39,539 nucleotides of DNA. Source: a virus. Both the position numbers and the translations under genes were made by a program. Position 1 is the stretch's first letter. Each line of letters begins with the position of its first letter. The notes beneath the pieces are model-generated. The model saw nothing but the letters and a program-made list of their open reading frames with translations, made no database searches and was not told where the DNA came from. Shown one piece after another: positions 8,593 to 17,340 of this stretch. The stretch is taken from the IMG/VR virus record IMGVR_UViG_3300036979_000283, positions 1-39,539 of that record, one strand, 5' to 3'.

Positions 8593-9284
8593 TGAGTAGA
8601 CTTGTAACATTGCAAGAGTTGATGGATAGGTCACGCCAATATGCTGATATGCAGAACAATAACTTCATCAGCGATAGTGAACTTACTCTCTACATTCGTA
8701 ATGCGTGCACCAAGTACTGGAACTTAATGAACCAGTTTTGCCAAGACTACAATATGATTACGTCTCCAACACAAGTATTTGTAGCAAACGTTAAAGAGTA
8801 CACCTTACCTACTGACTTTCTACACATGAGAGGTGTAGACTTAGCGCTCTCTGCAGCCCCGTCACCTAACGATATATGGATCAATGTTAAACCGTTTCAA
8901 TTCTCAGAGAGAAATAGGTTTCAAGGTTATCCTTATTTCACTGGTTGGGGTATAGCTACGTATCTGCGCTACAAGATTAAGAACAATGTAATCATGTTTG
9001 ACCCCTACCCACAGGGGTACGGTAGCTTTCGTATACATTATACCCCTGTTATGCCTGACTTGGTTGCAACCACTGACACGATAGACGGCGTGAATGGTTT
9101 CGAGGATTACATTGCCCTTAAGGCAGCAGAACGTATGTTGGCTAAGGAAGAATCCGATGTGTCTTGGATAATAAAGGAAACACAGGAGTTCGAGGCTCAG
9201 ATACGTCAAGCTGCGAACGATAGGAACAGGGACCGTAGTGACAGAGTGCAAGATATTAACGCAGATATCAGTGGGTGGTACTAA
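8592..9284 (+). CDS. Head-tail adaptor (connector) protein
   Basis: 230 residues. The N-terminal helical part (LVTLQELMDRSRQYADMQNN and ISDSELTLYIRNACTKYWNL) matches the start of podoviral adaptor proteins of the P22 gp4/T7 gp11 class, where two helices are followed by a beta segment (VKEYTLPTDFLHMRGVDL) and C-terminal helices (FEDYIALKAAERMLAKEESD). It would sit under the portal ring and receive the tail hub. Next-door genes are head and tail genes, which supports the role. Confidence 0.78.
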   Translation: MSRLVTLQELMDRSRQYADMQNNNFISDSELTLYIRNACTKYWNLMNQFCQDYNMITSPTQVFVANVKEYTLPTDFLHMRGVDLALSAAPSPNDIWINVKPFQFSERNRFQGYPYFTGWGIATYLRYKIKNNVIMFDPYPQGYGSFRIHYTPVMPDLVATTDTIDGVNGFEDYIALKAAERMLAKEESDVSWIIKETQEFEAQIRQAANDRNRDRSDRVQDINADISGWY

Positions 9285-9841
9285 TGCTTCTAAACACTGG
9301 AGTGAAGTTAACATCGCAGGCGTATACTACGGTTACAGACTCTATGAGTCTAAATACTGATGAATTTCACACGAGTCAGTTGTATCAGAACATGGGTACC
9401 ACTGTTGACAGTATTAACAATGTAATTCACAACTTGAACCACAAGAACATTGTGTGTAACTTGAACACAGCGGTAAACCCATCACAAAACGTTGCTAACG
9501 GAGATACGCTAGTCTTTGTAGACAAAGTATCCGACCCTTTTCAATCGTATGACAACGTTACTGGAGTTATTACGTGCCCTATTGACGGAATGATTACCAT
9601 ACGTCTCAATGGGTCGACTAACGCTGGAGGTATGGACTTTAGAATCATAGTACAGGGTTCTTCAGCTAAGGGTGATGTAAACTCTGAAATCTTCCGCACC
9701 TATCTTACTGGTAACAGCTACCAAGTATCGACCAACTATGCCTATGTAGGTAACGCTGGTGACAAGATTAAACTTGTCGTATCTACGACAGCCACTGTAT
9801 CATTACCCTATAGTTTTCAGATGTCCATAACATGGGGTTAA
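9284..9841 (+). CDS. C1q/TNF-like jelly-roll virion protein
   Basis: 185 residues if started at ATG 9284, which overlaps the upstream stop (taATG); an in-frame GTG three codons earlier lies inside that gene. The C-terminal 120 residues (KVSDPFQSYDNVTGVITCPI through FQMSITWG) have the spaced beta pattern of C1q-like trimeric domains found in phage fibres and collar proteins. The N-terminus (MSLNTDEFHTSQLYQNMGTT) could be a virion anchor. It could be a short tail spike, collar appendage or receptor-binding part. Confidence 0.6.
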   Translation: MLLNTGVKLTSQAYTTVTDSMSLNTDEFHTSQLYQNMGTTVDSINNVIHNLNHKNIVCNLNTAVNPSQNVANGDTLVFVDKVSDPFQSYDNVTGVITCPIDGMITIRLNGSTNAGGMDFRIIVQGSSAKGDVNSEIFRTYLTGNSYQVSTNYAYVGNAGDKIKLVVSTTATVSLPYSFQMSITWG

Positions 9842-9842
9842 C

Positions 9843-12800
9843 ATGCTACAAAAACAAGTCATCAGCTTACCATTGGCTACAGGTATAGACACAAAGACAG
9901 ATAGTAAGTTGGTTCAAGGTAAACTACTCCAACTCGTAAACGCTGAGCTTAAGAACGGCGTTGTCGTTAAATCTACTGGATACGTCGCTTTAGACTCCAC
10001 CTACTCATCGAATTCAACAGTTAGCAACAAGGCAGTCTTGTCTGTCAATGGTTCATTTGCCCTCGTTGACAACGATAAAATAAGCATCTACGACTCATCA
10101 TCATCAAAATTTAGATATATTGACAGCTTTGGGAGCTGTGGGAAGTCTGTAATCACTGTTGATAGTAACATTGAAGACATGCCTAAGTTAGCTGATGGTG
10201 GCCTCGCAATAAAAGGGGTAGCTACAGGTGAAAGCAGTAAGTACATAGTGACAGCTAGCTTTGTAATCAACCGTTCTGCAATTAATACTTCATATGACTT
10301 CGTTGGTTGGAGTATATCGATTACTGTGATAAACAAGTCCGACTATTCCGTGGTTAGAAAATATACAAAGGTAAACGAGTTTGCTCCTACAGCGGGGTCA
10401 TTTTTAACTAATGGTACCTTGCACGTATGTTGTACAGATACCAATTTTGCCATCTATCACTTTGGTTACAATGTTCAAACTGTTCTCGAGGAAGTCTACG
10501 ACTACAGTCTTAGTCAACCAGTATCATCTGAATTCGTTGTAATAAATCGTAGTGGTACTGCATATGCTGGCGACGTATCTATGGGTGTAACTAACGTGGG
10601 CAGCAAGGCTTACATCACAACAATTGAAAAACCTGCGGCTACGTCAACCCCTACGGTAACAGTGAGAGACTTCTCCACACGTACTACAACGTTTACAGGG
10701 ACGTTTCCACAGTTAACCGTAACCCCTGATTACAATAACCCTGCAAGCTTTACAGTTGTGAACAAAGTAATCAACGTGAGTGGTGTGAACTATGTGGCAA
10801 TAAACTGTGGCCTAACGTTTGTGCTACTAAATCCCACAACGAACACAGTGTTCAAATCGTTCAGCATAAGTACAGCTCAAACAATGAGTGTAGTAGCTCT
10901 AGGATATCTAAGTGCTACAAATGAATTCATCATACTAAAGTCCTACGTAGGAATGATAACCGCACCTCAGACTAGGATACCAGTGATTAACAGATATAGT
11001 CTTACAACCAACTCTTGGACAGTGTTAACAGATGTAACTAGGACAAAACAAGTCACAGTTAATGGAGTAACTACAAACGAGTTATCCAACTACTTTGGCT
11101 ATGACGCTAACAAACAATACGGTGTGCACGAAGCAGTAGGTGCACTCATGTGCTCTGATAGCAAGGCTTACTACTTACAGAAGTACTTAGCTCATCCAAT
11201 CATTAAGACAACGGACGTTGTTTACCCTCTAAACGTCCCTGTAGATACTGTAGCAAGGAACTACTACCCCTCGCTGTCCGAGATAAAGTGTTCAGTGCTG
11301 TTAATGGACTCCGATTACAATGTTTGCGATAGGGTTGTCGAATACAATGGGGCCATTGACGCTAGTGATAGACAATTCTGCTCCGCAGTAACATCGTCTC
11401 AATTTAACTCTGTGAACTCTGGGGACATAGGTCTAAGTTCAATAAACTTAGCATATCCTGTAGTAACCCGAATAGTTGCAGACTATGTTAATTTGTCAGA
11501 TTCGCAGTACTATGGTTGCCCACAAATGGCGTATGACGTAGTCTGCTCACGGTTAACTCTGAGTAACAACTACCCTATACGGTCTAATCGTATTAACAAC
11601 TGTGCAGTGATTACATCACCATCGTTCTTCGAGGTTAACAACAACCAACTCACTGAGAACAATTTCTATGATTTCCCGCAAATACTTGTAGGTAATGCTA
11701 CTGGGACTGGTACTTTCACTGGTACATATAGTTACAAAGCAATCTACGAATACACAGACGCCTCTGGTAACTTGGTTCGTAGTAGCGAAAGTATTGCCAA
11801 AGGGATAACTTTATCTAATCAAAAACCTATAGTATCAGTGAGTATACCTCCATGGTTCTCTAAGAAGAAGCTACAACGAGTCAAAATATTTCGCACACTA
11901 AATAAGGGTAACTCATATTACTTGGCAGATACGTTTACTCAACTTACACAACCTGTAACCAACACAGCTGGGTTCTACTCCCCATTTGCAAAAAACATAG
12001 GTAATGTGCCTCAGATTTCATCGTGGGTTAACAATGTACCAGATGACCTTATTAAGAACAAGGAGTTGATATACACAGCAGGTGGCGTATTACCAGCGTT
12101 CCCGTTACCATCGTCAATAACGAGCATAGTTCATAATAACCGTATTTTCTGCGTACCACATGCTAACAAGAACTTAGTTCGCTACACCAAGGTGTTACAA
12201 CCCACAATAGCCACAGAGTCTTTCATTGGACTCGACTTAATCTTTGAGTCAAGGGGTGGTGATATCGTTGAACTAGCAAGCCTTGACGAAAAGCTCATAG
12301 TATTTAAGAAAACCAGCATTTATGGTGTACAAGGGGACGGTGCAGACGCTGTAGGTAATAACACAACGTTTAGCTTACCTTACCTGATTAACTCTCCCGT
12401 TGGTTGTACTGACCCACTAAGCGTTGTTCGAATTCCTGATGGTATTATGTTCAAATCCAGTAAAGGTATTTACCTGTTGAATCGTTCACTAAGTGTTGAG
12501 TACATAGGAGCTGATGTAGAGAAGTACAATGGTGAAAAAGTCATCTCAGCCAACCTGATTGACGCAGAGAACAAGGTTAAGTTCACCACAAGCGCTGGTA
12601 ACATATTGACCTATGACTTCTACTATCGAGTTTGGTACGTAGAGTCAGGGTTAAGTTTTGTATCCACGTCACTTCTTAATGGTAGGCTTGTAGGTGTATT
12701 TAACACTGGTAAAGTATGGTCCAACGATCCATCAACGTATCTAAGGGACGGTGCACAGTACCAGATGACAATACAGACAGGGTGGCTAAAAATGAGTGGT

Positions 12801-13121
12801 TTACAAAGTTATGCTAGGGCCTACAGACTTATGCTACTTGGTGACTATAAGGATGCTCACACAGTTAACTTTGATGTTAGCTACGATTACGTTGAAGCAT
12901 CGGCACATTCGAGTTCATTTACACCAGTAAATGTTGCTGGCCAACCTGTACAGGTACGTGTTAACTTCGAGAGGCAGAAGTGCGAATCAGTGAGGTTAAC
13001 GTTCACTGACACTTCGACAGGAGCGTCTGGGAACTCGTTCACAATGACTGACTTAAGTATACTTGCAGGAGTTAAGAGTGGATTCAACAAAGTGTTACCA
13101 AGTAAAACCGTCTCTGTTTAG
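9843..13121 (+). CDS. Large tail nozzle/hub protein, beta-propeller type
   Basis: 1092 residues. It begins with a short strand-rich anchor (SLPLATGIDTKTDSKLVQGK) like podoviral nozzle and DNA-stabilisation proteins, then long repeated beta blades. The C-terminal third has the signature seen in T7 gp12/P22 gp10-like proteins: IVHNNRIFCVPHANKNLVRY, FESRGGDIVELASLDEKLIV, then VVRIPDGIMFKSSKGIYLLN and a final FN-like jelly roll. It would continue the tail tube below the adaptor and close the DNA channel. It ends in TAG and overlaps the next gene. Confidence 0.75.
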   Translation: MLQKQVISLPLATGIDTKTDSKLVQGKLLQLVNAELKNGVVVKSTGYVALDSTYSSNSTVSNKAVLSVNGSFALVDNDKISIYDSSSSKFRYIDSFGSCGKSVITVDSNIEDMPKLADGGLAIKGVATGESSKYIVTASFVINRSAINTSYDFVGWSISITVINKSDYSVVRKYTKVNEFAPTAGSFLTNGTLHVCCTDTNFAIYHFGYNVQTVLEEVYDYSLSQPVSSEFVVINRSGTAYAGDVSMGVTNVGSKAYITTIEKPAATSTPTVTVRDFSTRTTTFTGTFPQLTVTPDYNNPASFTVVNKVINVSGVNYVAINCGLTFVLLNPTTNTVFKSFSISTAQTMSVVALGYLSATNEFIILKSYVGMITAPQTRIPVINRYSLTTNSWTVLTDVTRTKQVTVNGVTTNELSNYFGYDANKQYGVHEAVGALMCSDSKAYYLQKYLAHPIIKTTDVVYPLNVPVDTVARNYYPSLSEIKCSVLLMDSDYNVCDRVVEYNGAIDASDRQFCSAVTSSQFNSVNSGDIGLSSINLAYPVVTRIVADYVNLSDSQYYGCPQMAYDVVCSRLTLSNNYPIRSNRINNCAVITSPSFFEVNNNQLTENNFYDFPQILVGNATGTGTFTGTYSYKAIYEYTDASGNLVRSSESIAKGITLSNQKPIVSVSIPPWFSKKKLQRVKIFRTLNKGNSYYLADTFTQLTQPVTNTAGFYSPFAKNIGNVPQISSWVNNVPDDLIKNKELIYTAGGVLPAFPLPSSITSIVHNNRIFCVPHANKNLVRYTKVLQPTIATESFIGLDLIFESRGGDIVELASLDEKLIVFKKTSIYGVQGDGADAVGNNTTFSLPYLINSPVGCTDPLSVVRIPDGIMFKSSKGIYLLNRSLSVEYIGADVEKYNGEKVISANLIDAENKVKFTTSAGNILTYDFYYRVWYVESGLSFVSTSLLNGRLVGVFNTGKVWSNDPSTYLRDGAQYQMTIQTGWLKMSGLQSYARAYRLMLLGDYKDAHTVNFDVSYDYVEASAHSSSFTPVNVAGQPVQVRVNFERQKCESVRLTFTDTSTGASGNSFTMTDLSILAGVKSGFNKVLPSKTVSV

Positions 13122-13434
13122 CCAGTATAACTCTGAGTACCAAGACTCAGAGACCCTCGAAGAGGTCTATGGTTTCATGACCTTCAGGGTAGTCGGTGTA
13201 GAGTGTCACATATTCACAATGTTTGTAAGCAAGGAGTACAGGGGTGCTAAGTACTCAGCGGAGATGGCAGCTAAGATAGAAGAGGTTGCAAAGGAACGTG
13301 GATGCAAAGTCCTCGTGGGCTATGTGAACATACCTTCACCCTATCCAGAGGTTAGCCTTGCTTGTCAGTTCAAGTATGGTTTCAAGATTGCCGTAGTAAA
13401 CGCTAATCAAATTGTCCTAAGAAAGGATTTGTAA
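13078..13434 (+). CDS. GNAT-like acetyltransferase-fold protein, second copy
   Basis: About 118 residues from GTG 13078, which has GGAG six bases upstream; a TTG at 13063 is the alternative. The core CHIFTMFVSKEYRGAKYSAE and the following helix match GNAT motif A (R-G-A-K in place of R-G-x-G), then a strand CKVLVGYVNI and a C-terminal FKYGFKIAVVNANQIVL typical of the GNAT end. Related in kind to the protein at 2821-3246. Role in the virion or host unknown. Confidence 0.55.
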   Translation: MDSTKCYQVKPSLFSQYNSEYQDSETLEEVYGFMTFRVVGVECHIFTMFVSKEYRGAKYSAEMAAKIEEVAKERGCKVLVGYVNIPSPYPEVSLACQFKYGFKIAVVNANQIVLRKDL

Positions 13435-13435
13435 C

Positions 13436-14233
13436 ATGGGTGGTATAATTGACAAAACACAGAGTTTCATTGGCGGCGGTACAGGGTACACACAGGCTAC
13501 TGGGAACATTGATCCGTATAAGGAGATAACTGCACAGCAAATAGACCCAAGGCAGTTGCAACAAAATATCTCAGATCAAGCAGGGCAGCAAAAAGAACAG
13601 AACATAAACTCTTTCAATTCTGCCGTGGCGTCACAACGTGGAGTATCACCTACATTGTCAGCGATGCTTATGGGTAACAACTTGGCGAATGCTAACCAGC
13701 AAGCTTCCCAAGTAGCTTCAAACCTAGGAGCTCAAGCAGGTTTCCAAGCTCAACAGGCTAATCAACAAGCCAACCTGCAAGCTCACCAGATAAACTCTAA
13801 CAACTACAATGCTAGTAAGGGTATGAATCAGGCTAGCTCCGAGAACGCAGCTAACCGCTCCACACAGCTGATTGGTGGCGCTATGTCAGGCGGTGCTGCT
13901 GCGATGACCCTACTCAGTGACGAGAGGATCAAGGAGAAGAAGAAAAAGCTTAACCCTGATGACGATGATAATGCTGTTAATGAATTCTTAGATTCACTGA
14001 CACCACATTCATATCAGTACAAAGAAGGCAGCGACGGGGATGACGGTGGCCGTAAGCACTTAGGCATAATGGCACAGAACGTAGAAGGCACTGAAGCCGG
14101 TGAAGGTATAGTTGGTGAGAATGGCAATGGAACTAAGCAGCTGGATGTTGCACAGTTAACAGGGTCACTTGCAGCAGGGTTAGGTGCGATACACAGACGA
14201 CTAAGGCAGATTGAAGGAAGGAGTGGTAAATAA
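13436..14233 (+). CDS. Virion protein with C-terminal S74 chaperone domain
   Basis: 265 residues. The N-terminal half is Gln/Asn/Ala-rich helix (QQANQQANLQAHQINSNN). The C-terminal half begins LLSDERIKEKKKKLNPDD near residue 160 and continues SLTPHSYQYKEG, HLGIMAQNVE, AHRRLRQIEGR-like heptads: the intramolecular chaperone auto-processing domain (peptidase S74), with the catalytic SD pair in LLSDERIK. In fibres and spikes this domain helps trimerise and then cleaves itself off at the Ser. Here it is fused to a short, internal-protein-like partner instead of a long fibre, as in several podoviruses. The next gene starts at the overlapping taATG. Confidence 0.8.
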   Translation: MGGIIDKTQSFIGGGTGYTQATGNIDPYKEITAQQIDPRQLQQNISDQAGQQKEQNINSFNSAVASQRGVSPTLSAMLMGNNLANANQQASQVASNLGAQAGFQAQQANQQANLQAHQINSNNYNASKGMNQASSENAANRSTQLIGGAMSGGAAAMTLLSDERIKEKKKKLNPDDDDNAVNEFLDSLTPHSYQYKEGSDGDDGGRKHLGIMAQNVEGTEAGEGIVGENGNGTKQLDVAQLTGSLAAGLGAIHRRLRQIEGRSGK

Positions 14234-15666
14234 TGGCAGAGATTAGCAATGAGTCTAAGAAACGGATGAGTATACTGGGAAGCCTTGGTTCTTGGAATGG
14301 GCCTAAGGGTCCGCAGGATACTTCACCCTCTGCATTCGACGCCTTCAAGGCAAAGATGGAAGGTGGTTCCAAGTTTTATGCAGCGGACACAGATCAAACT
14401 GCGAGAATACCTACACAACCAGTTGGAATAATGCCTGCACAGTCACAAGCTCCATTACACGAGTCTACAATACCTGCGGCTATTAGCGACAGACTTAATC
14501 AAAGAATGCCTACGGGAGCGGTGTCTAACTTGTACACACCGTCAACCAACGTACAACCTAACCAACTTCAATCACTGAACCCATATGCTGGTGTTCAAAT
14601 TGCTGGTGTATCACAGGCTCCTTTTGCGCAGGAACAGCGTGCACTAAGTAACCAAGGATCTACGCTTGCTAAGGCTACTGCGGAACAAGGTAAATCTATG
14701 CAGAATCTTAGTTCACAGCAAGGCAAATATTTCCAAGACTTGCAAGGTAAGAGTGCAGCGAACATAGATAAGTACAAAGATGAGACTAAGAACTTTGATT
14801 CGCAGTTGGACCAGATTAACAAACAGTACCCGTTGTTAAACCGTAAGCAGGTACTTGATAACATGAGCGTTGGTGACAAGATATTTAGTGCCATAGGTAC
14901 CATATTCGGTGGTGCTGGTGCAGGGATGACAGGTGGCAGCAATGTTGCCTTGGACTTGGTGAATAAGAACATAGATTCCATTATTAACACCAATTCTGCG
15001 AACTACCAACGTGCCGTAGAGACTTTGAACTCGAAGAGAGCTAAGTCAGCAAGTGACTTTGAAATGACAAGGCAGTCACTCAATGACAATGCCACAATGC
15101 AAAACAATATATTCCAGTCTGTTAAAGATCACATTGATGCTAAGTACAAGGAGACGTCGTCACCCGCTGTTAAGTATCAACTAGAAGCGGCTGGTGCCCA
15201 AGTAATGCAGAGAATGGCTAGCATGAATCAGCAGAATGCTTTGCAGAACATGCAACTGCAGTTACAAGGTAGACAATGGGCTGCGCAGATGGCAATGAAT
15301 CCTCGTGCTGTTCAACTTGGCACAGATGCAATGGGTAAACCTATTCAAGGTGTTGCTGCGAGTGATAAGAGTGCTGAGGTACTACGTGAACAACTTCCAC
15401 AGTTAGAGAACAAGATATCAACTGTTAGGGACATGATTAACTACTTAAACCAAGCACCTAATTCCGCTGGTAAGTCGCAGAGCTTGATTGGTAACAACTT
15501 GGAAGGTATGAAGCAGAACGTAGCTAAAGCGTTTGGCTTAGATCCAAAGGAAATGCCAGACATTGTTAAGACCGCTGGTAGAGATGCTACGGACTTCTAC
15601 AATCAACTTTTGTCACAGGCTTCGAAGAACAAGCAAGATGTCATCAACGCGAATGTGATCAAGTAA
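14233..15666 (+). CDS. Internal virion (DNA ejection) protein, 477 residues
   Basis: Gln/Ala/Ser/Asn-rich, mostly helical, with one glycine-rich hydrophobic stretch near residues 215-235 (IFSAIGTIFGGAGAGMTGGS) that could insert in a membrane, and long amphipathic helices either side. No enzyme motif seen. Composition and place (between the S74 protein and a second large internal protein) fit the ejected internal proteins of podoviruses that form a channel across the cell envelope. It ends just before control region II. Confidence 0.65.
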   Translation: MAEISNESKKRMSILGSLGSWNGPKGPQDTSPSAFDAFKAKMEGGSKFYAADTDQTARIPTQPVGIMPAQSQAPLHESTIPAAISDRLNQRMPTGAVSNLYTPSTNVQPNQLQSLNPYAGVQIAGVSQAPFAQEQRALSNQGSTLAKATAEQGKSMQNLSSQQGKYFQDLQGKSAANIDKYKDETKNFDSQLDQINKQYPLLNRKQVLDNMSVGDKIFSAIGTIFGGAGAGMTGGSNVALDLVNKNIDSIINTNSANYQRAVETLNSKRAKSASDFEMTRQSLNDNATMQNNIFQSVKDHIDAKYKETSSPAVKYQLEAAGAQVMQRMASMNQQNALQNMQLQLQGRQWAAQMAMNPRAVQLGTDAMGKPIQGVAASDKSAEVLREQLPQLENKISTVRDMINYLNQAPNSAGKSQSLIGNNLEGMKQNVAKAFGLDPKEMPDIVKTAGRDATDFYNQLLSQASKNKQDVINANVIK

Positions 15667-15667
15667 C

Positions 15668-15912
15668 CAAATCTCTTGCCGAAACGTCCTTCCAAACTTT
15701 CTGCCAATACAGATTCTTTAAAAAAAGTTGGACTTATTGAGGTATAGTAATTTTCAAGAGAACCAAGAGATTTCAGTGGTACCAACAACATCGACCAAGA
15801 GATTTTGCGTATTCGACTAATAGAGAACCAAGAGAAAGGTCAATTCACTACTCTTGCATACAAAAGTGCCTTGTTACCTTAGACCCAAAAAGACACTTTA
15901 TCAAGAGATTCC
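15668..15912. promoter_or_regulatory. Control region II: second array of CAAGAGATT boxes
   Basis: Noncoding, inside the structural arm. An inverted ATCTCTTG lies at 15671-15678, an A-tract (TTTAAAAAAAGTT) at about 15718-15730, then plus-strand CAAGAGA boxes begin at about 15755, 15764, 15796, 15829 and 15902. Order and the 9-bp close pair copy control region I, which faces the other way. A TATAGT hexamer at 15743-15748 could be a weak promoter -10. The rest up to 15975 shows no gene. Confidence 0.75.
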
Positions 15913-15975
15913 ATTTTTTAACAAATCTTTTCACAGTTTGCCAATACAACAAAGTTAATTTTGACACTACGTTCC

Positions 15976-16004
15976 TTTACTATGTATTCCATTAATGGCA
16001 TAGT
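15976..16004 (+). promoter_or_regulatory. Promoter for the AntA regulator
   Basis: TTTACT (15976-15981), 17-base spacer containing TGTATTCCA, and CATAGT (15999-16004). The spacer element and the -10 box are shared with the early promoters at 31.1 and 34.3 kb. Transcription would start at about 16011, at the GTGGGG hairpin. Confidence 0.65.
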
Positions 16005-16009
16005 AACTA

Positions 16010-16046
16010 TGTGGGGATGTTCCCACTGAAGCGAGGAGGCTTTATG
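16010..16046 (+). repeat. 37-bp leader repeat, copy 1 (5-prime hairpin plus Shine-Dalgarno)
   Basis: Identical to 37203-37239 on the minus strand. It starts at the predicted transcript start with GTGGG-GATGTT-CCCAC, a 5-bp hairpin, and continues to GCGAGGAGGC and the start codon. The sequence is also open from its own ATG (MFPLKRGGFM), so both leaders could begin translation earlier, but the ATG after GAGGAGG is the better start. Confidence 0.8.
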
Positions 16047-16685
16047 TTAGTTAAGATTAAGTTCGACAGTGTTCTCAAAGTAAACAGTGTTGACGCTAGG
16101 GAGTTGCACAAGGTTCTAGAATCAAGGCAGGATTTTTCCACTTGGTTGAAAACAAGGCTTGACGATACTATGGCAGAAGAAAACGTTGATTTCTCGCCTC
16201 CACAAAATAATGGAGGGGCCAATAAAGGAAAACTTTCCAATAAAATTGTTGTTAAACTATCACTCAACCTTGCCAAAGAAATAGCAATGCTCGAAAGAAA
16301 CGAAGTAGGTAAAAAGGTTCGTAAGTACTTTATTCAATGTGAAGAGGAACTTAGAAACCGCCGTAGCAAAGGAGATGAGCTTTCAGTGTTAAACAGTGTC
16401 TCTAGGGAGCTTTGCGCTGCTAAGAGACTAGAGCTCGAAGGGAAAACAGATAACTTAGGTTACTTCATAAATATTGCTAAGGTAGAAAACAAGTTGGCCT
16501 TTGGTTACCATGAAACCGATATGAGACGAAACCTTAGTCAAGCTCAGCAAGCAAGGCTTAACAGCGTCCTCAAAGATGTGGCTTTGCTCGCAGCGTTACG
16601 AGGTATAACGAATCCCACTGAGGTCTACAATGCTTTGATTTCTAAGTATCCCCTAGATGCTGACAAGGTTGCGTTGGTTGTCTAG
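16044..16685 (+). CDS. AntA-domain antirepressor-like protein
   Basis: 213 residues from ATG 16044 after GAGGAGG. Residues about 10-105 are an AntA/AntB domain: VNSVDARELHKVLESRQDFS, TWLKTRLDD, ENVDFSPP, then LSLNLAKEIAMLERNEVGKK and YFIQCEEEL. The C-terminal part (LELEGKTDNLGY, HETDMRRNL, RGITNPTEVYNALISKYPLD) is shared with the truncated Rha-like gene just downstream. Such proteins inactivate or replace repressors and drive lytic genes. It ends in TAG, followed in frame by a fragment of another regulator (DNLAAEFSAVNY). Pieces of this gene recur at 24.5-24.9 and 31.3 kb. Confidence 0.85.
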   Translation: MLVKIKFDSVLKVNSVDARELHKVLESRQDFSTWLKTRLDDTMAEENVDFSPPQNNGGANKGKLSNKIVVKLSLNLAKEIAMLERNEVGKKVRKYFIQCEEELRNRRSKGDELSVLNSVSRELCAAKRLELEGKTDNLGYFINIAKVENKLAFGYHETDMRRNLSQAQQARLNSVLKDVALLAALRGITNPTEVYNALISKYPLDADKVALVV

Positions 16686-16722
16686 GATAACTTGGCGGCT
16701 GAGTTTTCAGCCGTGAACTACC
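16686..16722 (+). other. Rearranged fragment with conserved hairpin
   Basis: GATAACTTGGCGGC onward encodes DNLAAEFSAVNY in the AntA frame after its TAG stop. The same segment lies inside the complete Rha gene at about 24.35 kb, but there it is downstream of the KIAEFTGKEH motif, whereas here it lies upstream. GGCUGA-GUUU-UCAGCC forms a hairpin that is also kept in the 24.35 kb copy. Confidence 0.7.
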
Positions 16723-17328
16723 ACAAGTTTGAAGATTGCAGAGTTTACAGGTAAGGAACACAAACATGTGTTAAGGGATGTAGAAAACCTTGTTAACAGT
16801 GGTAAACTAGATCGGTCCAATTTTGGGCTCTCTAACTACAAGACTTCACAAGGAAAATTAATGCCGATGTACATATTGGACGAAACCTTTACCACAGTAT
16901 TACTTATGGGTTTCACAGGCGAAAAGGCTCTAGATTGGAAACTAGCGTACACTAAGGCTTTCCAAGAAATGCGCAGTGAACTCAGTAAACCTAAAACTGT
17001 GAAACGTGTGAAGGGTGACGACGTGTCAGAGCTCAATCGTCTCATGCTTGATCTTGGGGTACAAAATAGAACTAAGTTGGAAGGTAAAACTGACCACAAA
17101 GGATACTGCATACAAACGGCTCGAATTGTAAACATACTATGCTTCGGTGAGCACAGAGAAGGTATACGTCAAGACCTGAATGTAGAGACTCAAGCTAGAC
17201 TAAATAAGATACTAGGTGACGTAGCTAGACTAAGTGTAAGAGGTATCACTAACCCTACACAGGTCTACAATGAACTTGAACCTAAGTATGGTTTGACCAA
17301 GTACATCTCCCGTTGTAGTATTGCGTAA
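16717..17328 (+). pseudogene. 5-prime-truncated Rha-family regulator
   Basis: The open frame reads TTTSLKIAEFTGKEHKHVLR and continues through PMYILDETFTTVLLMGFTGE, WKLAYTKAFQEMRSELSKP, which is the Rha (phage regulatory protein) domain. It then carries the same C-terminal domain as the AntA gene (LEGKTDHKGYCIQTARIVNI, RGITNPTQVYNELEPKYG). Full paralogs at 24.4 and 32.1 kb have about 20 more N-terminal residues (M-x3-VK-x-E...ATTSLK); here a TGA stands just before ACT ACC ACA AGT, and there is no ATG or Shine-Dalgarno. A TTG at 16729 is the only start. Broken, or possibly expressed by an unusual start. Confidence 0.7.
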
Positions 17329-17340
17329 CAGGGAGAACTT

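Noticed and set aside
13072-15666. Possible single long tail fibre ending in the S74 domain
   Set aside because: The S74 protein is only 265 residues and its N-terminal part is Gln/Ala helix with no fibre repeats, so it is kept as a separate virion protein.
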